A stretch of 64,000 bases of DNA from Aureimonas ureilytica (GCF_001475935.1 NZ_LDQA01000021.1:1-64000); one strand, 5' to 3'. Positions 29,341-37,898 are shown, counted from the stretch's first letter. Notes: generated by a model from the sequence alone, not told the origin. A program made the numbers and translations.

Positions 29341-29934
29341 TCATGCGCCCGGCCGAGGCCCGCGCGCCTCCACCGTCCTGAGATGGGCTTCGAGGCCCGG
29401 CAGGAAGCGCCAGAGATCGCGGTTCAACTCGTTCATCGCCTGGATCTCATGGCGGATCGCCTCGATCCGCGCGCCGTCCATGGGCTTGGCCGCGCCGAAG
29501 CGCAGCCCCTTGGCCCGTTCCTCCAGTCGCATCGCATGGGTCTGCGTGATCTCGCCCGCCTCGTTCACCGTGAACATGGCGTGCAGGAGATCGTTGCGCA
29601 GGCGCGTGCCCGATTCGAACCGCGCCATCAGCCGCTTCAGCTCGCCCGACAGGGCGCGATCGGCGAGCTTCACGCGCGCCAGACGCTGCACCAGGTCCAC
29701 CCGCGCCCGGCTGGTGTTCAGTGTGCCGAAGACGATCAGCGCCGAGGCGCGGTCGCATCGCAGAAGCAGCATGATGAAGTAAACCAGCAGGCTTTCGTTG
29801 TTGGACCAACTGTAGGACATCTGGCCGATCAGGGTGAAGACGTCGCCCCGCGCGGCCGTGGCGGCCGCGTCGCGCGCCGCCGTTTCGATCGCGTCGAAAT
29901 CGGGCGTGGGCGGTAGTTGGCTGGTCGGCGACAT
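29341..29934 (-). CDS. HEPN-like helical protein
   Basis: Protein of 197 residues, predicted mostly helical. RLRNDLLHAMF (Arg113-Asn114-x3-His118) matches the R-N-x-x-x-H pattern of HEPN-superfamily RNases, and the segment before it is a helix pair with SLLVYFIMLLLRCD. If catalytic it would cut RNA; many HEPN relatives are non-enzymatic. No antitoxin (MNT) gene is adjacent. ATG 29934 has GAGGAGA upstream and was preferred over the frame start at 30048. The HEPN assignment rests on the motif and helical look alone. Confidence 0.55.
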   Translation of the reverse strand: MSPTSQLPPTPDFDAIETAARDAAATAARGDVFTLIGQMSYSWSNNESLLVYFIMLLLRCDRASALIVFGTLNTSRARVDLVQRLARVKLADRALSGELKRLMARFESGTRLRNDLLHAMFTVNEAGEITQTHAMRLEERAKGLRFGAAKPMDGARIEAIRHEIQAMNELNRDLWRFLPGLEAHLRTVEARGPRPGA

Positions 29935-30336
29935 GCCCGTCTCCTCGGATTTCTCAACGTTTGGGCCTCGTGTGAGGCAGCATCTCACCGCCTGCTCGGC
30001 CTGTCCTGACGGAAAACCCCCGACAGGGTGAAGGATTCTTCCCCGCAAGACAAAGCGACTGGCATCGGCAATGTTAACGAAGTCTTAACGAGCCCGGAAG
30101 GTTCGAAAGACCTCAGGGGAAACCAAGTAAACCCTCTGAAAGACAGCCTGAGCGGCGCTGAGCCGCACAGTCTATCTGTTGCGTCATCTTTCTACCGACG
30201 TCCCGGGTCGCCGCAATCGTATCGGGTCGGCGGGTCAGAAAGACCAAAGAAGACTTCTTCGAAAACACAAGGCCGGATGTCCGTCTCCCGCAGAAGAGGA
30301 GCGACGGCGGCCCTTTCATCTCAAAGGGAGATTACA
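29935..30336. other. Leader/promoter region of the secreted repeat protein
   Basis: A 400-bp region with no supported gene, divergent between the HEPN-like gene and the Asn/Ser-rich protein gene. It holds a perfect CtrA-type box at 30074-30088. The frame is open through it from 30028, but the Arg/Lys/Ser-rich translation and the strong AGGGAG site before ATG 30337 argue that it is untranslated. Confidence 0.6.
30074..30088. promoter_or_regulatory. CtrA-type binding site TTAA-N7-TTAA
   Basis: TTAACGAAGTCTTAA is an exact match to the full CtrA consensus of alphaproteobacteria, 249 bp upstream of ATG 30337. CtrA controls cell-cycle, motility and surface genes in this class. Binding is inferred. 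Confidence 0.5.
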
Positions 30337-31413
30337 ATGAGCGTCGATCGCAACGCCACCGCTTTGGCCGGCTCCGTCGCGGAAGCCTATGTCAATTCGC
30401 CGAGCTTCGAGAACCAGGGCAACGACCAGTCGGCCGATGGCTCGAACGTCCATAGCGACCTGTCGGACAACAGCGTCACCGACTCCGGCAATGACAGCTC
30501 GAACAATTCGAACCAAGGCAACAACTACAGCGACAACTCGGATTCCAGCACGAACGACTCGGGCAACGACAACTCGACCAACCTCGATGTCGGCGGCGTG
30601 TCGGATGTCGCCAACGACAAGAGCACGAACGACTCGGGCAACGACAATTCCGACAACACGAACCAGAACAACGACTACAGCCAGGTCGCGGATTCCAACA
30701 ACGACAACTCGACCAATCTGGATGTCGGCGGCGTGTCGGATGTCGCCAACGACAAGAGCACGAACGACTCGGGCAACGACAATTCCAACAACTCGAACCA
30801 GAACAATGATTCGAGCAACAGCAGCACCAACGACTCCTACAACGACAACAGCCATTACAGTTCGGATGCGAGCAACACCAACTCGCACAACGACAGCAGC
30901 CTGAACGTCTCGTTGCAGGACTCGCTGAACGACTACAGCACGTCGATCTCGGACTCGTTCAACTCCGACGACGACCTGATCGACGTAGCAGGCCTGTGCA
31001 ACAAGCTCGACGGCATCATCGGAACGATCGGTGGCGACGCGCTGAACGCGGAAGGCGGGCAGGCGCTGCTCGGAGACGGCAACGTCTTCTCCATCCAGCA
31101 GATCGCGACGCTCAACGACGGCGACTGGCTCAACCAGCCGAGCACCAGCCTCCAGATGCAGGGCGGCAGCGGCGACTTCTCGATGAACGCATCCGATCTG
31201 CATGGTGGCACGGCCAATGCCAGCCATGACGGTTCGCTCTCGGCCGGCGCCAGCTCGACCCTCTCGGCCGGCAATAGCGCCGCGGCGGGCATTTCGGGCG
31301 GCCATTCGGCCCTCAACATGGACATCGCGATGGGCGCCAACGTCCAGTACACCAGCGTCGACATGGCCGTGGTCGGCGGTGACGCCGGCGGTGCCGACTT
31401 CGGCGACGCCTGA
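30337..31413 (+). CDS. Asn/Ser/Asp-rich repeat protein, putative type I secretion substrate
   Basis: Acidic protein of 358 residues with no signal peptide. Residues about 25-210 consist almost only of Asn, Ser, Asp, Thr and Gly and hold a 45-residue tandem repeat built on STNLDVGGVSDVANDKSTND. A second part contains NVFSIQQIATLNDGDWL, which resembles the QQINILNDSD module of the next gene. The C-terminal third is Gly/Ala/Ser-rich, ending GGDAGGADFGDA. AGGGAG lies 7 nt before ATG 30337. The location ahead of an ABC exporter and HlyD gene and the absence of a Sec signal suggest export by that system. RTX nonapeptides are absent. No family recognised. Confidence 0.75.
   Translation: MSVDRNATALAGSVAEAYVNSPSFENQGNDQSADGSNVHSDLSDNSVTDSGNDSSNNSNQGNNYSDNSDSSTNDSGNDNSTNLDVGGVSDVANDKSTNDSGNDNSDNTNQNNDYSQVADSNNDNSTNLDVGGVSDVANDKSTNDSGNDNSNNSNQNNDSSNSSTNDSYNDNSHYSSDASNTNSHNDSSLNVSLQDSLNDYSTSISDSFNSDDDLIDVAGLCNKLDGIIGTIGGDALNAEGGQALLGDGNVFSIQQIATLNDGDWLNQPSTSLQMQGGSGDFSMNASDLHGGTANASHDGSLSAGASSTLSAGNSAAAGISGGHSALNMDIAMGANVQYTSVDMAVVGGDAGGADFGDA
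30571..30815 (+). repeat. 135-bp in-frame tandem repeat (about 1.8 copies)
   Basis: The block starting AACTCGACCAA at 30571 recurs at 30706 with few changes and encodes a 45-residue repeat (NSTNLDVGGVSDVANDK onward). The near identity at DNA level implies recent duplication and possible length variation between strains. Confidence 0.85.
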
Positions 31414-31420
31414 CGCAGAC

Positions 31421-31456
31421 CGGAGCGCCCGTCAAACCCTCACGGGCGCTCCGTTT
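31421..31456 (+). terminator. Hairpin terminator after the Asn/Ser-rich gene
   Basis: CGGAGCGCCCGT and ACGGGCGCTCCG pair perfectly and are followed by TTTCC. It likely lowers read-through from the first gene into the rest of the secretion locus. Confidence 0.75.
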
Positions 31457-31553
31457 CCTAGGCTCGCGTCGTCTCGCCGGTTGTCCCTGACAGGCCAGCG
31501 AGCGGCGTGAGCCTTTTCTTCTTCGAAATCATGGTTTCGACAGGAGCGGAGCG

Positions 31554-33509
31554 ATGCTCATTCTCGAGGCCCAGGAGACCATCGCCCGCTTCATCGGGCT
31601 GTTCCGTGTCGATACGGTCGATCCCGGAATCCACGCCCGCCTGGCCACCGGCACGCCGCATCTCTCGCATGTCGCGCCTCGCTCGCATGGCGCGGAGGAC
31701 CTCGACCCGCGAAGCGCCGGCCTGTCCTCCCACGCCTACGACCCGCATATCCGCCTCGCCAATGATCGGTTCGAGATCGAAGAGGCGGCGAGCCGGCGTC
31801 TCGCCCCACCCCATGTCGAGGTCACGCTCCACCCGCTGCATCCCGCCCTTGGCCACGGCCCCGCCCATGCCAGCCTGCCGGACAGCTCGATGGGCCTGGA
31901 GACGATGGGCGTGCGAAGTTTCGAGGCCGATATTCTCTATCGCCACGTCCCCTCGGACTCGCTCTTCGCCATTCAGGATCAGGTCGGCCTGATCGACGAT
32001 CGCGACACGCTGATCCTCGATCCCGACGCCGACCCGCTCGCCGTGGTGGATCATGTCACCCAGCAGTTCGAGGCCATGCTGGACGCCGCCGCGAGCTTCC
32101 GCTCGCTTCCCGGCATTCCTCATACGCCCGCCGATCTGAAGGGGCTCCTTGTCACCAACGCGACGCAGGAGGGCACCGAGCCCTCCGCCGCCGGTGCGCC
32201 GACGGGCCATGAGGGCATCTTCATCAATGGCGAACGGGCCGACAGCGCTCCCGACATCGCCAAGCTCATTGAGGACACGCGCTCAGGCCCCGGCTTAAGC
32301 GGAGACCAGCCCCTGCTTCAGACGGGCGGCAACCTGTCGGCCAATCAGGCCGGGCTTCTCAATGTCGGGCATCTCGGCGCGGTCACGGTGGTGAAAGGCG
32401 ACTGGACCGAGGTCAACTCCATCCGCCAACTCAACATCCATGCCGATCAAGACTCGGTCGAAGGTCTGGGCGAGGCGGTGAATGTCGCGATCGCCGACAC
32501 GACGAAGAGCTACAATATCGCGAGCTTCGAGCGCATCGACGCCACGCCGAACGGCCGCCCCGCCTTCGACCCGCGCGACAGCCTGCCGGCGCATTACAAG
32601 GTGGATGTGATCGAGGGCAATCTGGAGATCGCCAATTTCCTGCGACAGGTGAAGCTGACCCTGGACGGCGATCAGGTCGTTCTCTCGGCGATGGAGTCCA
32701 CCGTGCGCGCCACGACCGGCGGCAACGAGAGCTTCAACATCGCCTCCCTCTCCAAGCTGCTCGGCTCCTACGATCTCGTGATCGTCGGCGGCAGCGTCTA
32801 CGAGGGCAACCTCATCCAGCAGATCAACATCCTGAACGACAGCGACCGGATCGTGTCCGATGCGGTCGGCACGGGCGGATCGCTCTCGACCTCGGGCAAT
32901 CTTCTCGTCAACCACGCGTCCATCGTGAATGTCGGCGGCCTGTCCGACTTCACCGGCTTCTCGGCCGAGATGCGCGATCTCGTCTCGGCCTTCGAGAAGG
33001 GCCAAGGGCATGGCGACCCGAACCTCGGCGCCGATCTCGCCTTTCTGGCCGGGCGCAACATCAAGGTTCTCTACATCTCGGGCGACGTGATCGAGACCAA
33101 CGTCATCTCGCAGATCAACATTCTGGACGATGCCGACACGGTGCGCATGGCCGACGGCACGCTGGCGCGCCTCGCCAATGTGCTGGCCCCCGAGGCGCAA
33201 TGGACGGTGACGACGGGCGGCAACGCGCTCCTCAACGAGGCGAAGATCGTCGATCTCGACGATGCCGGCCATGTCCGCTTTCTCGGCGGCGAATATTACT
33301 CGGGCTCCATGCTGCTTCAGGCCGATCTCGTGGCGAGCGGCCCGGACATCCAGACCTTCGACACGGGCACGCTCGTGCCCGAACTGATCGCCTTCGTCTC
33401 CGACATTCAGGGCGACGGCGCCAACCACTTGTCCGACACGCTGTCCCATTCCGCTTCGAGCCTTGGCCATGACGCGCCGGCCGATGGCGTGGCGGGTATC
33501 CTGTCGTGA
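31554..33509 (+). CDS. 651-residue modular repeat protein of the type I secretion locus
   Basis: Acidic protein of 651 residues with no signal peptide or membrane segment. From about residue 255 it alternates two short motifs four times: a TGGN-x3-N-x-A block (for example TTGGNESFNIAS near 387, TTGGNALLNEAK near 553) and a GD/GG-x2-E-x-N-x-I-x-Q-x-N-I-x2-D-x-D block (KGDWTEVNSIRQLNI near 281, VYEGNLIQQINILNDSD near 413, DVIETNVISQINILDDAD near 511). The first 250 residues are His/Pro-rich and different. A GGAG site precedes ATG 31554. Probably exported by, or assembling with, the adjacent ABC/HlyD system; no known family. Confidence 0.75.
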   Translation: MLILEAQETIARFIGLFRVDTVDPGIHARLATGTPHLSHVAPRSHGAEDLDPRSAGLSSHAYDPHIRLANDRFEIEEAASRRLAPPHVEVTLHPLHPALGHGPAHASLPDSSMGLETMGVRSFEADILYRHVPSDSLFAIQDQVGLIDDRDTLILDPDADPLAVVDHVTQQFEAMLDAAASFRSLPGIPHTPADLKGLLVTNATQEGTEPSAAGAPTGHEGIFINGERADSAPDIAKLIEDTRSGPGLSGDQPLLQTGGNLSANQAGLLNVGHLGAVTVVKGDWTEVNSIRQLNIHADQDSVEGLGEAVNVAIADTTKSYNIASFERIDATPNGRPAFDPRDSLPAHYKVDVIEGNLEIANFLRQVKLTLDGDQVVLSAMESTVRATTGGNESFNIASLSKLLGSYDLVIVGGSVYEGNLIQQINILNDSDRIVSDAVGTGGSLSTSGNLLVNHASIVNVGGLSDFTGFSAEMRDLVSAFEKGQGHGDPNLGADLAFLAGRNIKVLYISGDVIETNVISQINILDDADTVRMADGTLARLANVLAPEAQWTVTTGGNALLNEAKIVDLDDAGHVRFLGGEYYSGSMLLQADLVASGPDIQTFDTGTLVPELIAFVSDIQGDGANHLSDTLSHSASSLGHDAPADGVAGILS

Positions 33510-33670
33510 GAGCCTGTTTGGCAACTCGTCGGCTAAGGAGCGGCGAGGAATTTTTTGGCCCCGCGAGGCGCCAAACGCAGTCGATGCCGGCGGCATCGGC
33601 GAGGATTGGCAACGCAGTGGGGGCGGAAAAGGCCCGCCGGGCCGACCCGATCGAGTTGTCAAACAGGCTC
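33510..33670 (-). repeat. Interspersed element copy 3 (161 bp, reverse orientation)
   Basis: Flanked by GAGCCTGTTTGGCAACTCG and its inverted partner GAGCCTGTTTGACAACTCG on the other strand. Read on the minus strand, its centre is CTCGCCGATGCCGCCGGCAT, matching the copy at 20523-20683, with the tract CTTTTC-GCC and GGGTCGGC also shared. The terminal repeats differ in sequence from copy 1 yet pair with each other. It abuts the stop codon of the 651-residue protein. Confidence 0.75.
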
Positions 33671-33726
33671 CGCCGGCAGGACCAAAAAACAGAACCAGAA
33701 GAAGACGACATGAGGGGAAAGACGCC

Positions 33727-35925
33727 ATGAACGAGGACAAGCCGGGCCCGCGCCTCAGCGACCCCGAACGGGACGCGCGCGAGCGGGACATCTTCGCCTC
33801 CATGCAGGCGGCCGTCAGCGCCCTGCGGGCCGAAGGGGAGGGGGCGGCAGCCCCTGCGACAGCAGCCCCTGCACCATCAGCACCCGAGCCCATGACGGCG
33901 ACCGCGCCTGCCATGGCCCTCCGGCCGGCCGAGCCGCCGCCCCGCGCGCCCGCCGCCGCGCCTTCGATCGAGATGCAAATTCCCGAACGCGCGGCTCCAC
34001 AAGCCGCCCCGATCCCTCAAGCCCCCATGCCGCAACCTGCCATGGCGCAAGCCGCCCCCGCGCCTCAGGCGAGCGTCGCCAACGAGCCCGGCCGCGTCGC
34101 TCCCTCGCTGCGCGGCACTGTGATTGAGGGCGAGGCGGGCGGCCCGCTTCTGCCGGAAGGGCGCGCGGCGGCCAACGACGCGGGCTCGCAGATCACCCGC
34201 AAGAGCCCGCAGGTGAATTTCCGCGTCGCGCTGGAGCAGACCAAGGCCCGCGTGCGGCGAAACCTCGCCTGGATTTTCGCCTTCACCATTCTCATCAACG
34301 TTCTCGTGCTGGCGGTGCCGATCTACCTCTTCCAGATCTCGGACCGCGTGCTCACCTCCCGCTCGCTCGACACGCTGGTCATGCTGACGCTGATCGTGGT
34401 CGGGGCCATTATCGGGCAGGTGGCGCTCGATCTCATCCGCCGCTCCATCCTGATGCGCACGGCGGTCGAGGTCGAAACGCGGCTCGGCTCGCCCATTCTT
34501 TCGGCGGCTTCGCGCTCGGCCCTGTCGGGCTCGGGTAAGGACTATCAGATCCTGGCCGACCTCCAGCATATCCGCGCCTTTCTGACGGGCTCGACGCTCT
34601 TGGCCATGCTGGACGCGCCGCTCGCCCCGCTTTTCATCGTCGCGGTCTGGCTGGTGCACCCGCATCTGGGCGCCATCGTCGTCACCTCGGTCGTGGTGCT
34701 TCTTACCGTCGCCTTCTTCAACAAGCGCGCGACGGCGATTCACTTCGCCGAGGCCAACGGCCACAATGCGCGCTCGAATCTGACGCTCGACGCGCTGTCG
34801 CGCAACGCGCAGATCATCAACGCGCTCGGCATGATCCCCGAGGCCGTGCGCCTTTGGGGCAAGGACAATGCCGCCTCGCTTCGCAGCCAGGTGGCCGCGC
34901 AGGATCGCAACGTCTTCTTCTCCTCCATTTCCAAGGCCCTGCGCCTCTTCGCGCAGGTCGGGATGCTCGGCTGGGGCGCCTATCTCTCGCTCGAAGGCCA
35001 GCTGACGGGCGGCATGGTGATCGCCTCCTCCATCATCGCCAGCCGCGCGCTGGCCCCGGTGGAAGGCACGATCGAGGGCTGGCGCTCCTATATCCAGTCC
35101 CGCGCCGCCTATGGGCGCATCTCGCAGCTTCTCCTCAATTCGCCGCTCAATGTGGAGCGCCTGCGCCTGCCCCGGCCGCAGGGGCGGCTCGACGTGGACC
35201 GCGTGCTCTATGTGCCGCCGCCCAACAAGAAGGTCATCCTCAACGGCATTTCCTTCTCGCTGAAGCCCGGCGAGGCGCTCGGCATCATCGGCTCGTCCGG
35301 CGCGGGCAAATCCACGATCGGGCGGATGCTGGTCGGCTCCATCATGCCGACGGCCGGCAATGTCCGGCTCGATCTGATGGACCTCAAGAACTGGGACCCG
35401 CGCCAGCTCGGCGAGAGCATCGGCTATCTCCCGCAGGACGTGCAGCTCTTCCCCGCCTCTATCAAGGTCAATATCGCGCGGATGCGCGAGGACGCGCTCG
35501 ACGAAGACGTGTTCGAGGCGGCCATGCTGGCCGACATTCACGAACTCGTCGCCTCCTTTCCGCAGGGCTACGAGACGGTGATCGCCGCCGATGGCGCGCC
35601 GCTCTCGGGCGGGCAGAAGCAGCGCATCGGCTTGGCGCGCGCCTTTTTCGGCAACCCGCGCCTCGTGGTGCTGGACGAGCCCAATTCCAATCTCGACACG
35701 GACGGCGAAAAGGCGCTGGCGCTCGCCATGACGCGGGCGAAGGCCAATGGCACCACCGTCGTCGCCATCACGCAGCGCCATTCGCTCCTGCGCTGCGTCG
35801 ATCGCATCATGGTCATGGACAAGGGCGCGATCTCGGCCATCGGCGAACGCAACCAGATCCTGGCGATGATCTCCGGTCAGACGGCCGGTGAAAGCAACGT
35901 TCCCGTGCAGAGGAGAGTCCCATGA
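33727..35925 (+). CDS. Type I secretion system permease/ATPase (PrtD-like)
   Basis: Inner-membrane ABC exporter of 732 residues. An unusual Pro/Ala-rich cytoplasmic extension of about 150 residues comes first. Then come six or so membrane helices starting at NLAWIFAFTILINVLVLAVPIYL, and an ATPase domain with Walker A GSSGAGKSTIGRML near residue 522, signature LSGGQKQRIGLARA and Walker B LVVLDEPNSNLD. There is no C39 peptidase domain, so substrates would keep their ends. ATG 33727 has a GAGGGG site. It overlaps the HlyD gene by 4 bp and probably exports the two upstream repeat proteins. Confidence 0.92.
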   Translation: MNEDKPGPRLSDPERDARERDIFASMQAAVSALRAEGEGAAAPATAAPAPSAPEPMTATAPAMALRPAEPPPRAPAAAPSIEMQIPERAAPQAAPIPQAPMPQPAMAQAAPAPQASVANEPGRVAPSLRGTVIEGEAGGPLLPEGRAAANDAGSQITRKSPQVNFRVALEQTKARVRRNLAWIFAFTILINVLVLAVPIYLFQISDRVLTSRSLDTLVMLTLIVVGAIIGQVALDLIRRSILMRTAVEVETRLGSPILSAASRSALSGSGKDYQILADLQHIRAFLTGSTLLAMLDAPLAPLFIVAVWLVHPHLGAIVVTSVVVLLTVAFFNKRATAIHFAEANGHNARSNLTLDALSRNAQIINALGMIPEAVRLWGKDNAASLRSQVAAQDRNVFFSSISKALRLFAQVGMLGWGAYLSLEGQLTGGMVIASSIIASRALAPVEGTIEGWRSYIQSRAAYGRISQLLLNSPLNVERLRLPRPQGRLDVDRVLYVPPPNKKVILNGISFSLKPGEALGIIGSSGAGKSTIGRMLVGSIMPTAGNVRLDLMDLKNWDPRQLGESIGYLPQDVQLFPASIKVNIARMREDALDEDVFEAAMLADIHELVASFPQGYETVIAADGAPLSGGQKQRIGLARAFFGNPRLVVLDEPNSNLDTDGEKALALAMTRAKANGTTVVAITQRHSLLRCVDRIMVMDKGAISAIGERNQILAMISGQTAGESNVPVQRRVP

Positions 35926-37274
35926 GCTCCCGTCACGGCGCGATGCATTCGGGCGAGGCGATCGAGGAATGGTATGTCGGCGTGCCCCGCTCCATCCGGG
36001 GCATGGTGGTGGGCGGGCTCTGCCTGTCCGTGGTGATCTTTGGCGGTTTCGGTACCTGGGCGAGCACGGCCCCGCTCGCCGCCGCCGTGGTCTCGCACGG
36101 CACCTTCGTCGCCACCGGCAAGAACAAGCAGGTGCAGCATTTCGAGGGCGGCATCATCCGCGCCATTCTGGTGCAGGAGGGCGACCGGGTGGAAAAGGGC
36201 CAGCCGCTTGTTCTTCTGGACGAGACGGCTGCACGCACCAATGTGCGACGGCTCCTCCTGCGCCTCGCCAGCTACGAGGCGCGCGCCAGCCGGCTTCAGG
36301 CCATGATCTCGGGCCGCGAGACGCTCGACTTCGGCACGATCGAGGTAGACGAGGAAGACCGCAAGGAGGCCGACCGCATTTTCGAGGGGCAGCGAAACGT
36401 CTTCGCCGCCGCGCGCCGGGCGCTGGAGGGGCAGGTCGCCGTGCTCTCGCGCAATCAGGATTCCCTGCGCCGGCGCATGGAGGGCTCGCAGGCCCAGCGC
36501 CAGGCGGTGGAGCGACAAAGCGGGCTGATCCGGCAGGAACTCGCCGCCAAGACCATTCTCTTCAAGCAGGGGCTCTATCGCCGCTCCGATCTCTTCACGG
36601 TGGAGCGCGCGGCCGCCGAGGCCGAAGGCGCGCTCGGGCGTATCGAAGGCGAGCTGGGGGACATGCGCTCGCAGATCGCCCGGCTCGACGGGCAGATCGC
36701 GCAGGCGCGCCAGGAATATCAGCAGGGCGCGACGCAGGAGCTTCAGAGCGTCGAGGCCGATATGGACGACATGCGCGAGCAGCTTCTGGCCGCCCGCAGC
36801 GTGCTCGGCCGCACGGAGGTTCGCGCGCCCGTCTCCGGCACGCTCGTCAAGCTCAACTATCATACGGCCGGCGGCGTCGTGGAAAGCGGGCGGCAGATCG
36901 CCGAAATCCTGCCGCGCGACGAGAAGTTGATGATCGAGACGCTGGTGAATCCGACCGACATCAATGGCGTGCGCGCGGGCCAGCCGGCGGGCGTGCGCCT
37001 CACCAGCTTCAACCAGCGCACGACGCCCCAGATGCGCGGCCTCGTCACCTATGTTTCGGCCGACACGGTGCCCGACCCCCGGCCGGGCCGGGCGGGCGAT
37101 GTCTATGTCGTGCGCGTCACCTTGGCCGAGCACGAGGTGGAGCGCGTGCCGGGCCTGCGCATCAGTCCGGGGATGCCGGCCGACATCTTCATCGAGACCT
37201 CGCACCGCACCTTCCTGAACTATCTCGTGAAGCCGGTGCAGGACAGCATGAACCGCGCCTTTCTGGAGCGGTAA
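35922..37274 (+). CDS. HlyD-family membrane fusion protein
   Basis: Periplasmic adaptor of 450 residues that links the ABC exporter to an outer-membrane TolC channel. A short cytoplasmic N-terminus and one membrane segment (MVVGGLCLSVVIFGGFGTWA) are followed by the lipoyl half-motifs (GKNKQVQHFEGGIIRAILV and EVRAPVSGTLVKL), a long coiled coil (about residues 110-290) and a beta-barrel end with GLRISPGMPADIFIETS. Start overlaps the exporter stop (ATGA). No TolC gene is in the window. Confidence 0.93.
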   Translation: MSSRHGAMHSGEAIEEWYVGVPRSIRGMVVGGLCLSVVIFGGFGTWASTAPLAAAVVSHGTFVATGKNKQVQHFEGGIIRAILVQEGDRVEKGQPLVLLDETAARTNVRRLLLRLASYEARASRLQAMISGRETLDFGTIEVDEEDRKEADRIFEGQRNVFAAARRALEGQVAVLSRNQDSLRRRMEGSQAQRQAVERQSGLIRQELAAKTILFKQGLYRRSDLFTVERAAAEAEGALGRIEGELGDMRSQIARLDGQIAQARQEYQQGATQELQSVEADMDDMREQLLAARSVLGRTEVRAPVSGTLVKLNYHTAGGVVESGRQIAEILPRDEKLMIETLVNPTDINGVRAGQPAGVRLTSFNQRTTPQMRGLVTYVSADTVPDPRPGRAGDVYVVRVTLAEHEVERVPGLRISPGMPADIFIETSHRTFLNYLVKPVQDSMNRAFLER

Positions 37275-37280
37275 ACGGCC

Positions 37281-37898
37281 TCAGCCCCGCGCGTCGGCCG
37301 ACGGCGCGCGGGCGGTCCAGAGACCGAAGCTCAGGAGATAGGCATAGGCGCCGAACTCCATCGTCTCCTCCATCTCCTGATGCATCCAATGCTCGGCGGC
37401 TTCGGCCAGACCCAGAAGCAGCGCGGCGATGCCGACCGGCCAGACCCAGGCGAGATTGCGCCAGTCGAGGAAGCTGCGCCAGCGCGGTTGCTTGAGGAGG
37501 GCAAGCATGCCAGCGCCCAGGAAGACCGCGCCCGCGAAGGGGAGCTTCATCGTGCGGTGCAGGCACAGGCCGCTGTCGTAGAAGGCGCTTTCGCAGGCCG
37601 GAATTTCCCGCTGCAAGGCCAGAAGCGAGAGCGCGGCCATGGAGACGCAGAACAACGCCCGCGCATCGCCCGCGCGCCGATAAGCTATCAGAAATACGCC
37701 CGCCGCCGCCACGAGAAGCCAGGCTTGCGCGCTTTCGATCGCGCCGTTCTCGGCGAAGAGGGACGAGGATAGCGCCAGAAGACCGCGGCCCAGAAGCGGG
37801 GACAGAAGGCCGATCAGGCAGGCGGAACTCAACCAGGGAAGCGGCGCGGGGCGAGGCGTTCCGGGCCATGAGGGCAGGACGCTTCGGGCAAGAGACAT
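37281..37898 (-). CDS. Multi-spanning membrane protein of unknown function
   Basis: Protein of 205 residues with about five hydrophobic segments, including LSSACLIGLLSPLLGRGLLAL, AWLLVAAAGVFLIAY, ALFCVSMAALSLLAL, LPFAGAVFLGAGMLALL and LAWVWPVGIAALLLGLAEA. A loop with ACESAFYDSGLCLHR and a C-terminal EHWMHQEMEET have charged residues that could bind metal. No family recognised. It is convergent with the HlyD gene, with only 6 bp between stops. Confidence 0.7.
   Translation of the reverse strand: MSLARSVLPSWPGTPRPAPLPWLSSACLIGLLSPLLGRGLLALSSSLFAENGAIESAQAWLLVAAAGVFLIAYRRAGDARALFCVSMAALSLLALQREIPACESAFYDSGLCLHRTMKLPFAGAVFLGAGMLALLKQPRWRSFLDWRNLAWVWPVGIAALLLGLAEAAEHWMHQEMEETMEFGAYAYLLSFGLWTARAPSADARG

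Noticed and set aside
30400-30910. Possible CRISPR-like array
   Set aside because: The periodicity comes from Asn/Ser/Asp codons and one 135-bp coding repeat; there are no regular short repeats with unique spacers and no cas genes.
33877-37205. Minus-strand open frames antisense to exporter and HlyD genes
   Set aside because: Composition artefact of high-GC coding DNA; no ribosome sites or recognisable domains.
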